This document shows, in pieces, positions 37,901 through 49,900 of a stretch of 64,000 nt of DNA (within the stretch, counting starts at the first letter, position 1; each line of letters starts with the position of its first letter). Source of the stretch: Misgurnus anguillicaudatus (taxonomy: Eukaryota > Chordata > Actinopteri > Cypriniformes > Cobitidae); NCBI RefSeq assembly GCF_027580225.2, contig NW_027395283.1:5088501-5152500 (forward strand). Reading direction: 5' to 3'. The position numbers and the translations under genes were made by a program. The notes beneath the pieces are model-generated. The model was given only the letters and a program-made list of their open reading frames with translations. It made no database searches and was not told the origin of the DNA.

Positions 37901-40900
37901 GTGCACTGATGTCACACTCATTTTGGAGAGCCTAATAAAGTTTATTGTTAAATTGTTAAACACACTGCCTATATTACACATCTTCACATCAATATAAGTG
38001 TTTGATCACCACATTTGTGAGTGATCACTGCAAAAGTTATTTACTTATATACAGTATATTCTGTCACTGTATGTACAGTACTGTAGTATAATATACTGTG
38101 ATATATGTGTACTGTACTATAATATACACACAAAGAACATTGGCCGTTATATCGTTATTGTTCTTTTTTTACTCCCTAATATCTGTATCGCCATCAGCAA
38201 AAAAAAAAAACCTGCATATCGGTCGGGCTCTAGTAATCGCCCATCACTCACAGCCCAACACCTGCACAACTGTGTGCGTATCGCGCTGACAAACATACAC
38301 CTGAATTCACTGCTTCCCTTGTAAAATCTTAAAATATAATTTCTCTTATTAGAAGGTAACCTAAATGTTTGCCAGTTATTAAGATGGCTGTTGTAGTTAA
38401 AATCGGGCTACTAAAATAATTAGCTTTGACAAAAATCAGAATTAAACTATTTTATGTTCCATATTTTAAACTTTTTTTGTTAAGTGTACTTAAGTGAGAG
38501 TCAGAAAGAGAAACATGAAACAAAATGTTATGGAAATTAGACTGTTATAAACTGATGAATTTATTTTCCTTTAAATGAAACTAAAATGAAAATGTCCATA
38601 AACACTAAATGATGACAGGAAGAGAAACAAATTCAACTCACTGTAGATTTGATCTGTGTGTGAACAAACTGTGTGTCTCTGTTCTCTACAGGTTGTATGG
38701 TTGTAATATCACATATGAAGGTTGTGTTGCTCTGACTTCATCTCTGAGATCAAACCCATCACACCTGAGAGAACTGAATCTGTCTAAGAATAAACTCACA
38801 GATTCAGGAGTGAAGCTGATCTCTGATGTACTGAAGAATCCTGACTGTAAACTGGAGATACTGGAGTAAGATCATCTCTCTGATAGTCACACATGTACTG
38901 AGGTTTAGTTAAACATTAACTGTATGAAAAACAAATGCACACTAAAATGTAAAGGATATATAAAGTCAATTGGAAATCTGATCAGTAAGCAGATACATCA
39001 GCAGTCTCATAATAATAATTTGTTACATTTATATAGCGCTTTTCTGCAGCACTTTACATATGAAAGGGGGATTCTCCTCAACCACCACCAATGTGCAGCA
39101 TCCACCTGGATGATGCGATGGCAGCCATATTGCGGCAGAACGCCCACCACACACCAGCTTATTAGTGGAGAGGAGACAGAGTGATATAACCAATTAGTAT
39201 GAGGCGATGATTAGGCCAACGTGTAAGTTTTGGCCAGGATATACCCCTACTCTTTTTGAAAAGACATCCTGGGATGTTTAATGACCACAGAGAGTTAGGA
39301 ACTCGGTGAAGGATGGTGCTTTTTTGACAGTATAGTGTCCTCATCACTATACTGGGGTGTAGGGACCCACTTATACCACGGGTCTGTTAAATGCTGCTTT
39401 CTGATTGGCTGAGAAATGTTCTATGGGTGTTGATTATTTTTCTGTAAACCGCACACCTAATTTGTCAAATGTCTTAAAAATAGGCACGAGAGCAATGTTT
39501 GTGGTAACCGTGGTATAAGCGGAATAATTGACTCCGGTCCTTTGAATTATTTGAAAATAATGCACACCTGCGGTGTAACGGCACTCCGCTTCGCATCGTG
39601 CCGCATTACCACCTTGGTGTGCATTATTTTCTTATAATTCAATGGCCCGTCGTCAATTATTCCTTACACAGACCACAGGGTGAGAATCTCTTGCTGGTCT
39701 TACTATGAGATATGTATGAGACATCAATATGTCATTAAAGAACCACAGTGTTTCACCACAACACAACCTGTCAAGATAAAAACCGAGATAAAGATTAAAA
39801 TTTTATGTTATTCTCCTACAATTAAAATGAATGATGTTGTGTTGTTAGATTTCCCCTACACACCTGACTGACTTAAGTTACATAACCGGTGCGTCTGTAG
39901 ACAACACACACAAGACATTTATCCTCACCGGGTGTCCACAGAAGACAAACACTCAAGAGTCACACAACATCTTGTCCATTATAAACACAAACACTTGAGG
40001 AAATAAGATCATGTATTCAATCAAAACCTTATTGTAAAGTCTTACATTATTCAATACATACAACTTTTACTTCCTCTATTTCAACACATTTTATTGTCAA
40101 AAGCATACAGTACAAATGTTCAAACCTGTAAGGAAAAGACATGTTAGTTATAATTAGTTATGATTCAATTCAATTTCCTTCACAACGTTTAACAAAACTC
40201 CTCTGTTAAAATGTCAGAAAATGTAGTTTGGTGTTTCTTTGATGAAATCTTTGCTGATATTATTGTGTATGAAGAGTTTTTCTCCTCGTCGTGTTGTTTT
40301 TATAAAGATGATTAAAAACATTGATCCATCAATGACACTGACACACACAATAATAATGTTTTCATAGATTGAGTGAAATTGATCTTTAAACACTGTAACG
40401 TCTTTAAATGTAAGATCAAAGTTATGTTATCTCCAGCTCATATTCCTCCTGTAATAGGCAAGGCAAGTTTATTTGTATAGTACATTTCATACACAGAGGT
40501 CATTCAAAGTCCTTTACATAGAAATGTGAAAACAATCTATAAGAGAAAAAAATTATGTAGAAATAAGAGACACAAAAAATCAAAGATACATGAGAATTTA
40601 AAATATAATTAAAAGAAAATAAATGTGATTTTAATACAAACTTTTTAAATGTGTGAAAAAGAATAAAACAGGAATAAAAGTATGAAACAGTTAAAAATAA
40701 GAATAAAAACGAGAAATAAAAATAATTAAAATAGTGCATATAAAATATAGTTCAATCAGGTCGGACGCAGCATAGTGTTCATTCTGTAAATGCATAGCTA
40801 AACAGATGTGTTTTGAGTCTGGATTTGAATGTGACTACTGTTGGAGCACATCTGATCTCTTCTGGAAGCTGGTTCCAGCTGCGACTGGCATAATAGCTAA

Positions 40901-43900
40901 AAGCTGACTCTCCTTGCTTTGAGTAAACCCTTGGTATTTCTAGCTGATGTGATCCTAATGATCTGAGTGATTTGATGGGTTTATATTCAATGAGCATATC
41001 AGCAATGTATTGAGGTCCTAATCCATTGAGTGATGTATATACCATTAATAATACTTTAAAATCAATCCTAAATGTAACTGGTAGCCAGTGTAGAGACCTT
41101 AGGACTGGTGTGATATGTTCGTATTTTCTGGTTCCCTTTCAGTCGGTCATGGTGACGTCACGTCGTGACCGACGAATTGGGAACTGCTTCGCGGGTGACC
41201 TATCTACTTCGAGAAACTATGAAAACGCCAATGAACTTGGCATGCAGGTATTTGCATAATGCTGGCGCCGCCCCGCCAGGTGCGCATATAAAACCCCTGA
41301 GAGAGAAAGGTGTGCGCATTCTCGCGTATCTAGACGATTGGCTCATAATAGCTCAAACACGTCAGATGCTGTGCGATCACAGTGATCTAACACTAAAACA
41401 CCTTGCTCGTTTGGGTCTTCGGGTCAACTGGGAAAAGAGCAAGCTTTGCCCAGTGCAGAGAATCTCTTTTCTCGGGATGGAACTGGACTCGGTCGATTTG
41501 ACAGCTGGTCTAACAGATGCGCGTGTACAGTCGATTCTGACTTGCCTGAATACATTCAAGAGCAAGAGCGCTGTCCCGCTGAAACAATTTCAGAAGCTCC
41601 TGGGGCATATGGCAGCAGCCGCAGCTGTGACACCGCTCGGACTGCTTCATATGCGACCGCTTCAGCATTGGCTTCACGATCGAGTCCTGAGGAGAGCGTG
41701 GCTGCGCGGCATTCACCGTGTTATCATTACACCTGTGTGTCGTCGCACTTTCACTCCGTGGTCAGACCATGCGTTTCTCCGAGCCGTTGTGCCTCTGAAA
41801 CAGGTCTCCAGGCATGCAATAGTATGCACAGATGCTTCGGACACGGGTGGGGGGCCACGTACGACGGGCTTGCGGCTTCGGGGGTCTGGACGACACCCCA
41901 GCTGCATTGGCACATAAACTGCCGGGAAATGTGAGTTACGCAACGAGTTACGAGGCAAAGACGTATTAGTTCGCACAGACAACACTGCGACCGTGGCGTA
42001 TATCAATCGTCAAGGCGGTTTACGTTCGCGTCACCTGTCGCATCTCGCCCGTCACCTCCTCACTTGGAGTCAGAAGAATTTGAGGTCTCTTTGTGCCATT
42101 TACATTCCGGGCACGCTCAATGTAGAGGCGGATGCGCTCTCTCGGCCTGCGCGTCCCAGCGAATGGCGACTACACTCCATAGCGGTTCAGCAGATTTGGA
42201 GACGTTTCGGCAAAGCGCACCCGACCTGTGGAACCTCCATGTGTTGTCTCTGGACGGGGCACGGAGGATTTGAGTGATTTACCGCAAGAGGTATCTAACA
42301 CTGTTGCTGCAGCATGAGCGCCGTCTACGAGACAGGCTTACGCGCTTAAATGGAATCTGTTTGTCGACTGGTGTTCTTCCCAAAGTGAAAACCCCCGAGA
42401 ATGCCCGATTAGTGTTATGCTTTTGTATCTCCAGCATCGTTTGGAGAATAGGCTGTCAACATCCACTATTAAGGTCGATATCGCTGCGATATCAGCTCAC
42501 CATTCACCCGTAAACGGTAGGACAGTGGTCAGCACGACCTGGTCATTAGATTTCTCAGAGGCGCTCGAAGGCTGAATCCTTCGCATCCTCCCTCTATTCC
42601 TCCTTGGGACCTGTCCTTGGTACTGAAATCACTCCGGGAAGCCCCATTTGAGCCTCTGCATAGTGTGAGTGTTAAATTTCTTACTATGAAGACATTAACT
42701 CTCCTTGCTTTGGCTTCTGTTAAGAGGATAGGGGATATTCATGCATTTTCGGTCGATGATTCGTGCCTTCAGTTCGGGCCAGCTGCATCCAGCGTAACAC
42801 TGAGACCCCGGCCCGGCTTCATGCCCAAAGTTCCCACCACTCCTTTCAGAGATCAGGTGGTGAACCTTTGCGCAGCCTTTGGAGGAGGCAGACCCAGCCA
42901 TGGCTTTGTTGTGCCCTGTTCGTGCACTACGTGTGTATATAGACAGGACGCAAAGCTTTAGGACCTCAGATCAGCTCTTTGTTTGCTACGGTGGTCAGCA
43001 GAAAGGGAAAGCTGTCACCAAGCAGAGGATGTCCCATTGGATTGTAGATACTATAGCCCTTGCATATCAAAAGCAAGACGTGCCTTGTCCATTTAATTTA
43101 CGTGCTCACTCTACACACAGTGTGGCATCATCTTGGGCACTGGCTCACGGTTCCTCGCTAACGATATTTGTAGAGCTGCAGGCTGGGCGACACCTAATAC
43201 GTTCACAAGAATCTATAGTGTTCGTGTCGAGCCGGTATCCACTCGGGTTCTTTCTGTTAACTAGTTAAGAACGCAGAGGGTCGGCTCGTGTGTCGGCTTG
43301 GAGCCTCTATTTTGGTGATGCACATTTGCACCATTATGGAAGGCCATTGAGGCAAAAACGTCACAAAAACTGTTTTTGCCTCTCCTCCACCGCCCTGATA
43401 GCCGATGTTGCGGAGCATCCGCTGTCAACCTATCACTGATGTATTCTCTGTAAACCTGTGTAGGCTAGGCGCCCACATTTGTCCCCTACGTGGGGTTCAT
43501 TTGTGTGTATAGTCCGTGGGGTTCTAATCCTCCACGTTTTCCTTAGCAGAGCCTGTTCTGCATCTCTCTGCTTACCATGTATTGTCAGAGACTTTTTGAG
43601 CAACCTGTTGGTTGTTTCATATATTTATGTCATCCATTTAACCTTCTTAGGGGGTGGCTTCCGCAGTGTTTTAGCTCTGCTCAGTTTAGACGCTTCCCCA
43701 GTTCGCTGCTTCACTATCGTGGGTTAAGGAACAGGTAGTGACCGGCCTTCTGCATTTCGCCTTAGGTTCCGCCCCTTATGTGGAGGGCGGAGGGCTTTTG
43801 CAGGCACTGGAAGGGTTCAGCTGCAGTGGCGTTTTGGTAGGGATTCCCAATTCGTCAATCACAACGTGACGTCATAGTGACCGACTGAAAGGGAACTTCT

Positions 43901-46900
43901 TGGTTACGTATGTAACCCTCGTTCCCTGAAGGAAGGGAACGGAGACGTCACGTCCTGTCGCCACAGTTTGCTGTTCCATTGCTGTTTTAAGTCCAGACAC
44001 TGTTGCTCGGCTTCTCAGCAATAATATAGCTGATTTGGTATTGTGCACCTGCGGCTTATATGCGCACCTGGCGGGGCGGCGCCGGCATTATGCAAATACC
44101 TGCATGCCAAGTTCATTGGCGTTTTCATAGTTTCTCGAAGTAGATAGGTCACCCGTGAAGCGGTTCCCAATTCGCCACATACGGAACTGAGACGTTCTGC
44201 TCAGAATCCTGGCAGCAGCGTTCTGAATGAGCTGGAGCTGTCTAATGGTCTTTTTGGGAAGGCCAGTGAGGAGGCCATTACAATAATCCACCCTGCTGGT
44301 GATGAAAGCATGCACAAGTCTTGTCTGGAAACAAAGTGTCTTATTCTTGCTATTTTTTGAGATGATAATATGCTGATTTAGTTATTGCTTTGACATGACT
44401 ACTGAAACTAAGGTCAGACTACAGAATCACACCAATATTCGTGACTTGATTTTTAGTTGTTTGACCCCTAGCATCAAGGTATGCATTCACCTTGAGAACT
44501 TCAACTTTGTTTCCAAACGCAATGACTTCAGTTTTCTCTAATAGAGGAAGATTTTTACATCAAATACCTGATGAGAATTACAAGTGTGTGCTTTGCGCTT
44601 TTGCTTTTTCGCTTTTATCTTTTGATTCAACTACCAGCAGTTCAGCACAGTGCTCAAACTAAACAATTGGGCTCTCAAACTAAAACTACAAATTCCTGGA
44701 ACTATATTGATATTTGGAATATTCAACAACTTTCTATCATAGCAGTCTACCAGTCTGCTATTGCCGGCAGCTGACAATCTTAAAACAGGACAACACAGCT
44801 GCCCACACTCAAACAGAAGAAAAGAAGAAAAAATGCCTTCTTTTGGATCTCAATCCACCTGCTGCTCAAACTGCCACAGACTTTTACAAAAGATTGCGGT
44901 TCTCGAAACAAAGTTACTTGTGGCGCTGCCGACCCTGCCAGAACATACAGCGGAGCTTCATCGTGGTCCTTCTCAACATAAAGCTGGTGAGTCCTGTGAA
45001 CCTAATGCTTATAAACAGGTCATAGTGAGCTCAGAGAAACCTAAAGTAATTGAGGACACAAACCGATGGCATAAACAGGGTGCGAGACCCAAAAGTGCTC
45101 AAGACATTAGACTGTCACGAGTGTCACAAATTCCTGCATTAGTATCATCTACCCCAGATATGGGTACAACTCGAGTAGCCAATATTGGTATTCTACCACC
45201 CCCTGTACGGCTTGAAAATAGATTTGAAGCACTAATGAGTTTGGGTGAAGAATCCCCAAATGTTAATGGACACAGATCACATCAGTCAGTAGCTTACAGA
45301 GCTAACAGACGCTCAATATCATACAGGCAGCGGCGCTCCGCTCAGACAGCAGCCGAGCCAAGCACACTGATAGTGGGTGACAATATTATCAGAAACTTTG
45401 AAAGCAAGGCTACCCGTACATACTGTTTTCCTCGTGCAACGGTTTCTGATGTTAACAAGGAACTTGGCAACATTCTAATGAAACATAAGTCTGTCAGTCG
45501 GATTGTCATACATGTGGGAAATAATGATATTCGGAAAGAGCAGTCTGAGCTCCTTAAGGTGGATTTCAATGAACTTTTTGAAACACTTGCAAGACTGAAA
45601 GTTAAATCTTTCATCAGTGGACCTCTCCCAGCCCGGGGAACAAATATGTTTTCTCGGCTACTAAGTTTAAATATATGGCTGCAAAAAACCTGCACCATGA
45701 GAGGACTGAATTACATTGACAATTTCAATATCTTCTGGAGCCAAAGGCAACTTTTAAACACAGATGGTATCCACCCAAACAAACTAGGTGCTAGGTTGCT
45801 TAAAGACAATATCTTTTTCTCCATGCATCATCCATCAGCTGAGTGTGCCAGTCCACTACTGAACAGCGGAAATGACCACAGAATTTTACAACAGCACCTG
45901 GATGGACATTCAGATGACAAGGATAAAACTCTGCAGTCACAACTACTGTTCACAGACACAGCTCAGGCTGAGCCCTGCCCACAGACCTCGCTACAGCTGG
46001 ATTGTGAATCAACACCCAAGGACGTTTCTGTTGATAATGACCAGAGGAATGATAACACTCCCTCCCAGCCTTCAGGAACACCAGAATCACAGCTGATGTC
46101 GTCACACTCTCTCTCCCTCTCTCCAACATCACCACTTCTGGGCTTTTCAGAGAAAATGGAGAAACTGGTATCTGCTGGAACAAAGCTCTCCCACTCTATT
46201 GCTGCGAGTCCCCAAATATCAACCAAGAAACGGCGGGCTTCTCAACCACCAAAGCCTTCGGGCCCAGCCTGCCCTCCCCCTCCATCTGAGAGAGCACTCC
46301 GACCTCTGCCTCAACGTCAGGGACCACACCAGCCCTCATCTGCAAACAGCACTGGTAACTGATGTATGTTGGGTTCCCGCTACGTCAGCAGTAACAATCA
46401 TAAATATTTTAAGAACAAGCGGGTGCCCGATGTCCCTTTAGCTTTCCCTATCTCTGTCCTGACATGTGATAGAAAGATGAAGGCCGTCTCCAGCCGCACA
46501 GCAATTCTATCTAATCTACTGCCTATTATACGTCATTCTGAGATTGATACAGTGCCAAAACCAGTTACTGTTAAGTTAGCACTTCTGAACATCCGTTCAC
46601 TAAAGAACAAATCCTTTTTAGTTAATGATCTTATCACCACTAACAACCTGGACTTTATGTTTCTAAATGAAACTTGGTTAGATGACAGCTGCAGTGCTAC
46701 AGTCCTCAATGAATCAGCCCCACCCAACTTTACCTTTATAAATGTCTGTAGAGCTGTTTGAAGAGGTGGAGGAATAGCTGCTTTATTCAAAGATGCCTTT
46801 CAATGCAAGCAAGTGTTACTTGGTGATTACCAGTCTTTTGAATATTTGTGTATTGCTTTAAAAGGTACACCACGCATTCTGTTTACAATTATTTATAGAC

Positions 46901-49900
46901 CTCCCAAATACACCTCAGCATTTGTTGATGAATTCACAGAACTTTTATCAACAATTTCCTCTGAATTTGATTATTTTGTTATTGCTGGAGATTTTAATAT
47001 TCATATAGACAATGCAGAAAACAATGCTGCAATTTAACTGTTACATGTTTTAAACACTTTTGATCTGACCCAGCACGTGCAAGGTCCTACACACAATCGG
47101 GGACACACTCTTGATCTGCTCATTAGCAAGGGTCTAAACATTTCATCCACTGTAATCAAGGATGAAGCCCTATCTGACCATTTCTGTGTTTACTTTGATT
47201 TATTGATCTGTCCTGCCACTGATGCTAGATCTGTCTATGTTAAAAAAGGTTCATAAATGAGAACACCAGTGAGGTATTTATGAAGGCTATATCAATGTTG
47301 CCAAACATATCGGCAGACTCTGTTGATGTTCTCCTTGAAAACTTTAACATAAAAGTTAAAGATGCCATTGATGGTATAGCTCCAGTAAAGGTCAAGGTGA
47401 TCACTGGCAGACGTAAAGCACCCTGGAGAAACACAACAGCAGTACAGCACATGAAAAGAACATGCAGAAAAGCTGAACGTATGTGGCGGAAAACAAAACT
47501 TGAAGTACATTATAGCATCTATAAGGACAGTCTTCGTGCTTTCAATGTAGGACTAGGCACAGCTAGACAGACCTTCTTTTCAAACATTATAAACAAAAAC
47601 ATAAACAACACTCACACTCTTTTTGCTACTGTAGAGAGACTAACAAACCCCCCAAATCAAGTTCCTAGTGAAATGCTCTCTGACAACAAATGCAATGAGT
47701 TTGCAACCTTTTTCTCTGAGAAGATCAGTAATATCAGAATGGCCATCAATACGGCCTCATATTGTACTGTGATCAGTCAGATATCATTGCAACAACCTCA
47801 GAAATTAGCCATTCTCTCTGTACTGGCTTCGTATCCAGCAAGCTAAACACATCCACTCAATAAACAGTCTTGACACCGGAGTCGTTGTTTTGATTTACTG
47901 AATAAATGTGTAAAACTGTAAAACAGTATAAAACAAAAGGAACACATAAATAAAATGCCACATAGGAAATGTCTAATCCAATAATGTTCACCAAAGACAA
48001 TTAAATGATTACTCAATGTAAATTTCCCAATGCCATATCATGAAAACATCTACAGTACATGTACTACATGTGCTACATCATAAACATAATATATTAACAT
48101 AATCAAGAACAATCAAACTCCACTTACAGACAGTGCCTCGATAAGCGTTGTTAATCTGATGGACTGACACAGCAAATTAAGAGTGTGCTACCATGTGCTT
48201 GCTTGTTGTTCTGATAGAACCCCGGAAACTGAATAAAACATATTTATTCTGCAGAATATAAAACTACCAGCAGGGGGAGCAAAAACACTAAAATAGGCAA
48301 AGCCAGAACACTCCCCGTCTGGTATCTCAAAGATACCATATACACTAGCAAGTACTAGATTAAACAGCCTGATCTGAAGACACGAGGTATACTTACTCAG
48401 ATATAGGTCTGTGATAGATTTTTGTTGTCCCATGCTGAACAGTTTTCACCTCCACTTTCCTCACAATACCGTCTGAACTGGGAACAGCCTCCACAATTAT
48501 CCCCATCGGCCACTCATTTCTTTTGACTTGTTTGTCTTTGAGCAGTACAACGTCACCCTCTTTGATGTTTGGATGTTTGTGAAACCACTTGCGACGATTC
48601 TGAAGTGTTCCGAGATACTCTTTCCTCCACCTATTCCAGAATGTTTCTGCTAATGTTTGAACCTGTTTCCATTGGCACATGATCATGTCTTTCTTACTGA
48701 AATCTTCTTGTGGAGTCGGGAGATTACCGAACTTTTGTGTCAGAAGCATAGATGGTGTTAGGATAAAAGGGAATTCAGGATCTGTGGAGACTGGGACGAG
48801 AGGCCGTGCATTAATGATGGCTGTGACCTCAGACATGAATGTCACTAAGACTTCATGAGTAAGCTGTGAGTACTTGTTTTGCAAGAGCATTGAATACAGA
48901 ATTCGCCTTGTCATCCCAATCATACGTTCCCAGGCACCACCCATATGTGAAGAGTGTGGTGGGTTAAAAACCCAGGAACATCTTTGCTCAAGTAGGTATT
49001 CTCTCACCTCTGTTTGTTCATTCTCACTCATGTTAAGCTCTTTAGAGGCACCAACAAAATTTGTCCCACAGTCGGAGCGCAGCTGCTTGGCAGGACCTCT
49101 AATAGAAAAGAATCTTCTGAGAGCGTTAATAAGACTTGAGGAAGTCATTGACTCAATCACCTCTATGTGAACTCCTCTGGTACACATGCAAGTAAACAAC
49201 ACTGCCCACCTTTTGCTATTAGCTTGGCCACCTCTTGTGCGGCGTGAGATCACCTCCCATGGCCCAAAAACATCGAGGCCGACAAAGGAAAAGGGTGGAT
49301 CCATTTGTAGCCTTTCAGCTGGCAGGTCGGCCATTTGTTGTTCCTCCATCTTGCCTCTTAGTTTACGGCATGTAACACACCTACGGATAATACTGCTAAT
49401 GCATCGTTTAGCCCCAATTATCCAAAAACCATTGGATCTTATGGTGCCCTCCGTAAGATGTCTGCCCTGATGCTGCACACGTTCATGAAAATGTCGGACC
49501 AGTAGGACTGTGATGTGATGGTGAGCCGGGATAATGAGGGGATTTGTTTCCTTATCTCCTAGCTCTGCTTGTCTGATGCGTCCACCAACTCTTAGCAAAC
49601 CATTGCCATCGATGATTGGATTCAACTTCAAAAGTGGACTATGTGACGGAATTTCACTTGTAGAAGTGATACATTTCAGCTCATCTGCATACACTTCATG
49701 TTGTACACTTTTGATAATGATTTCCTCTGCTTTCAGGAGGTCGCTTACAGATAAGCCCTTTGAGCACCAATGCCAACCAGTGCAACGACTATCATTGCTT
49801 GGTCCTTTAAAACAATGAGCAATGTGATGAAGCCGTGCTACAGCTCTGACGACTGTTCTCCAGTCTGAGAATTGCTCAAATCTTTTGGTACCTAACTGAT

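Larger units (their letters stand above)
41131..44193 (+). mobile_element. DIRS-type tyrosine-recombinase retrotransposon, internally deleted
   Basis: The terminal region 41131-41291 returns inverted at 43843-44193 (e.g. GGTGACCTATCTACTTCG, CATGCAGGTATTTGCATAA), the DIRS layout of inverted terminal repeats with an internal complementary region at about 43845-43985. It encodes RT/RNase H then a tyrosine recombinase. It is inserted in L2 copy 1 with only GTT(C) shared at the two joints and no other target duplication, as expected for DIRS. The left repeat is joined directly to the middle of the RT domain at 41291, so gag and the start of RT are deleted. Confidence 0.88.
40458..44538 (-). mobile_element. 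L2 LINE copy 1, 5'-truncated, minus strand, holding a DIRS
   Basis: Its 3' end is at 40458 (tail GCAAGGCAAG, i.e. CTTGCCTTGC on the minus strand) and its 5' end at 44538. The target TAATAG is duplicated (40452-40457, 44539-44544) and copy A has a single TAATAG at 1137-1142. It codes only for the C-terminal part of RT. A DIRS element at 41131-44193 interrupts it. Its sequence is close to L2 copy 2 (compare 40779-41045 with 56030-56295). Confidence 0.92.

Noticed and set aside
44761..46362. Host esterase gene
   Set aside because: The SGNH domain is followed in the same orientation by LINE endonuclease and RT and lies inside an L2 insertion absent from copy A.
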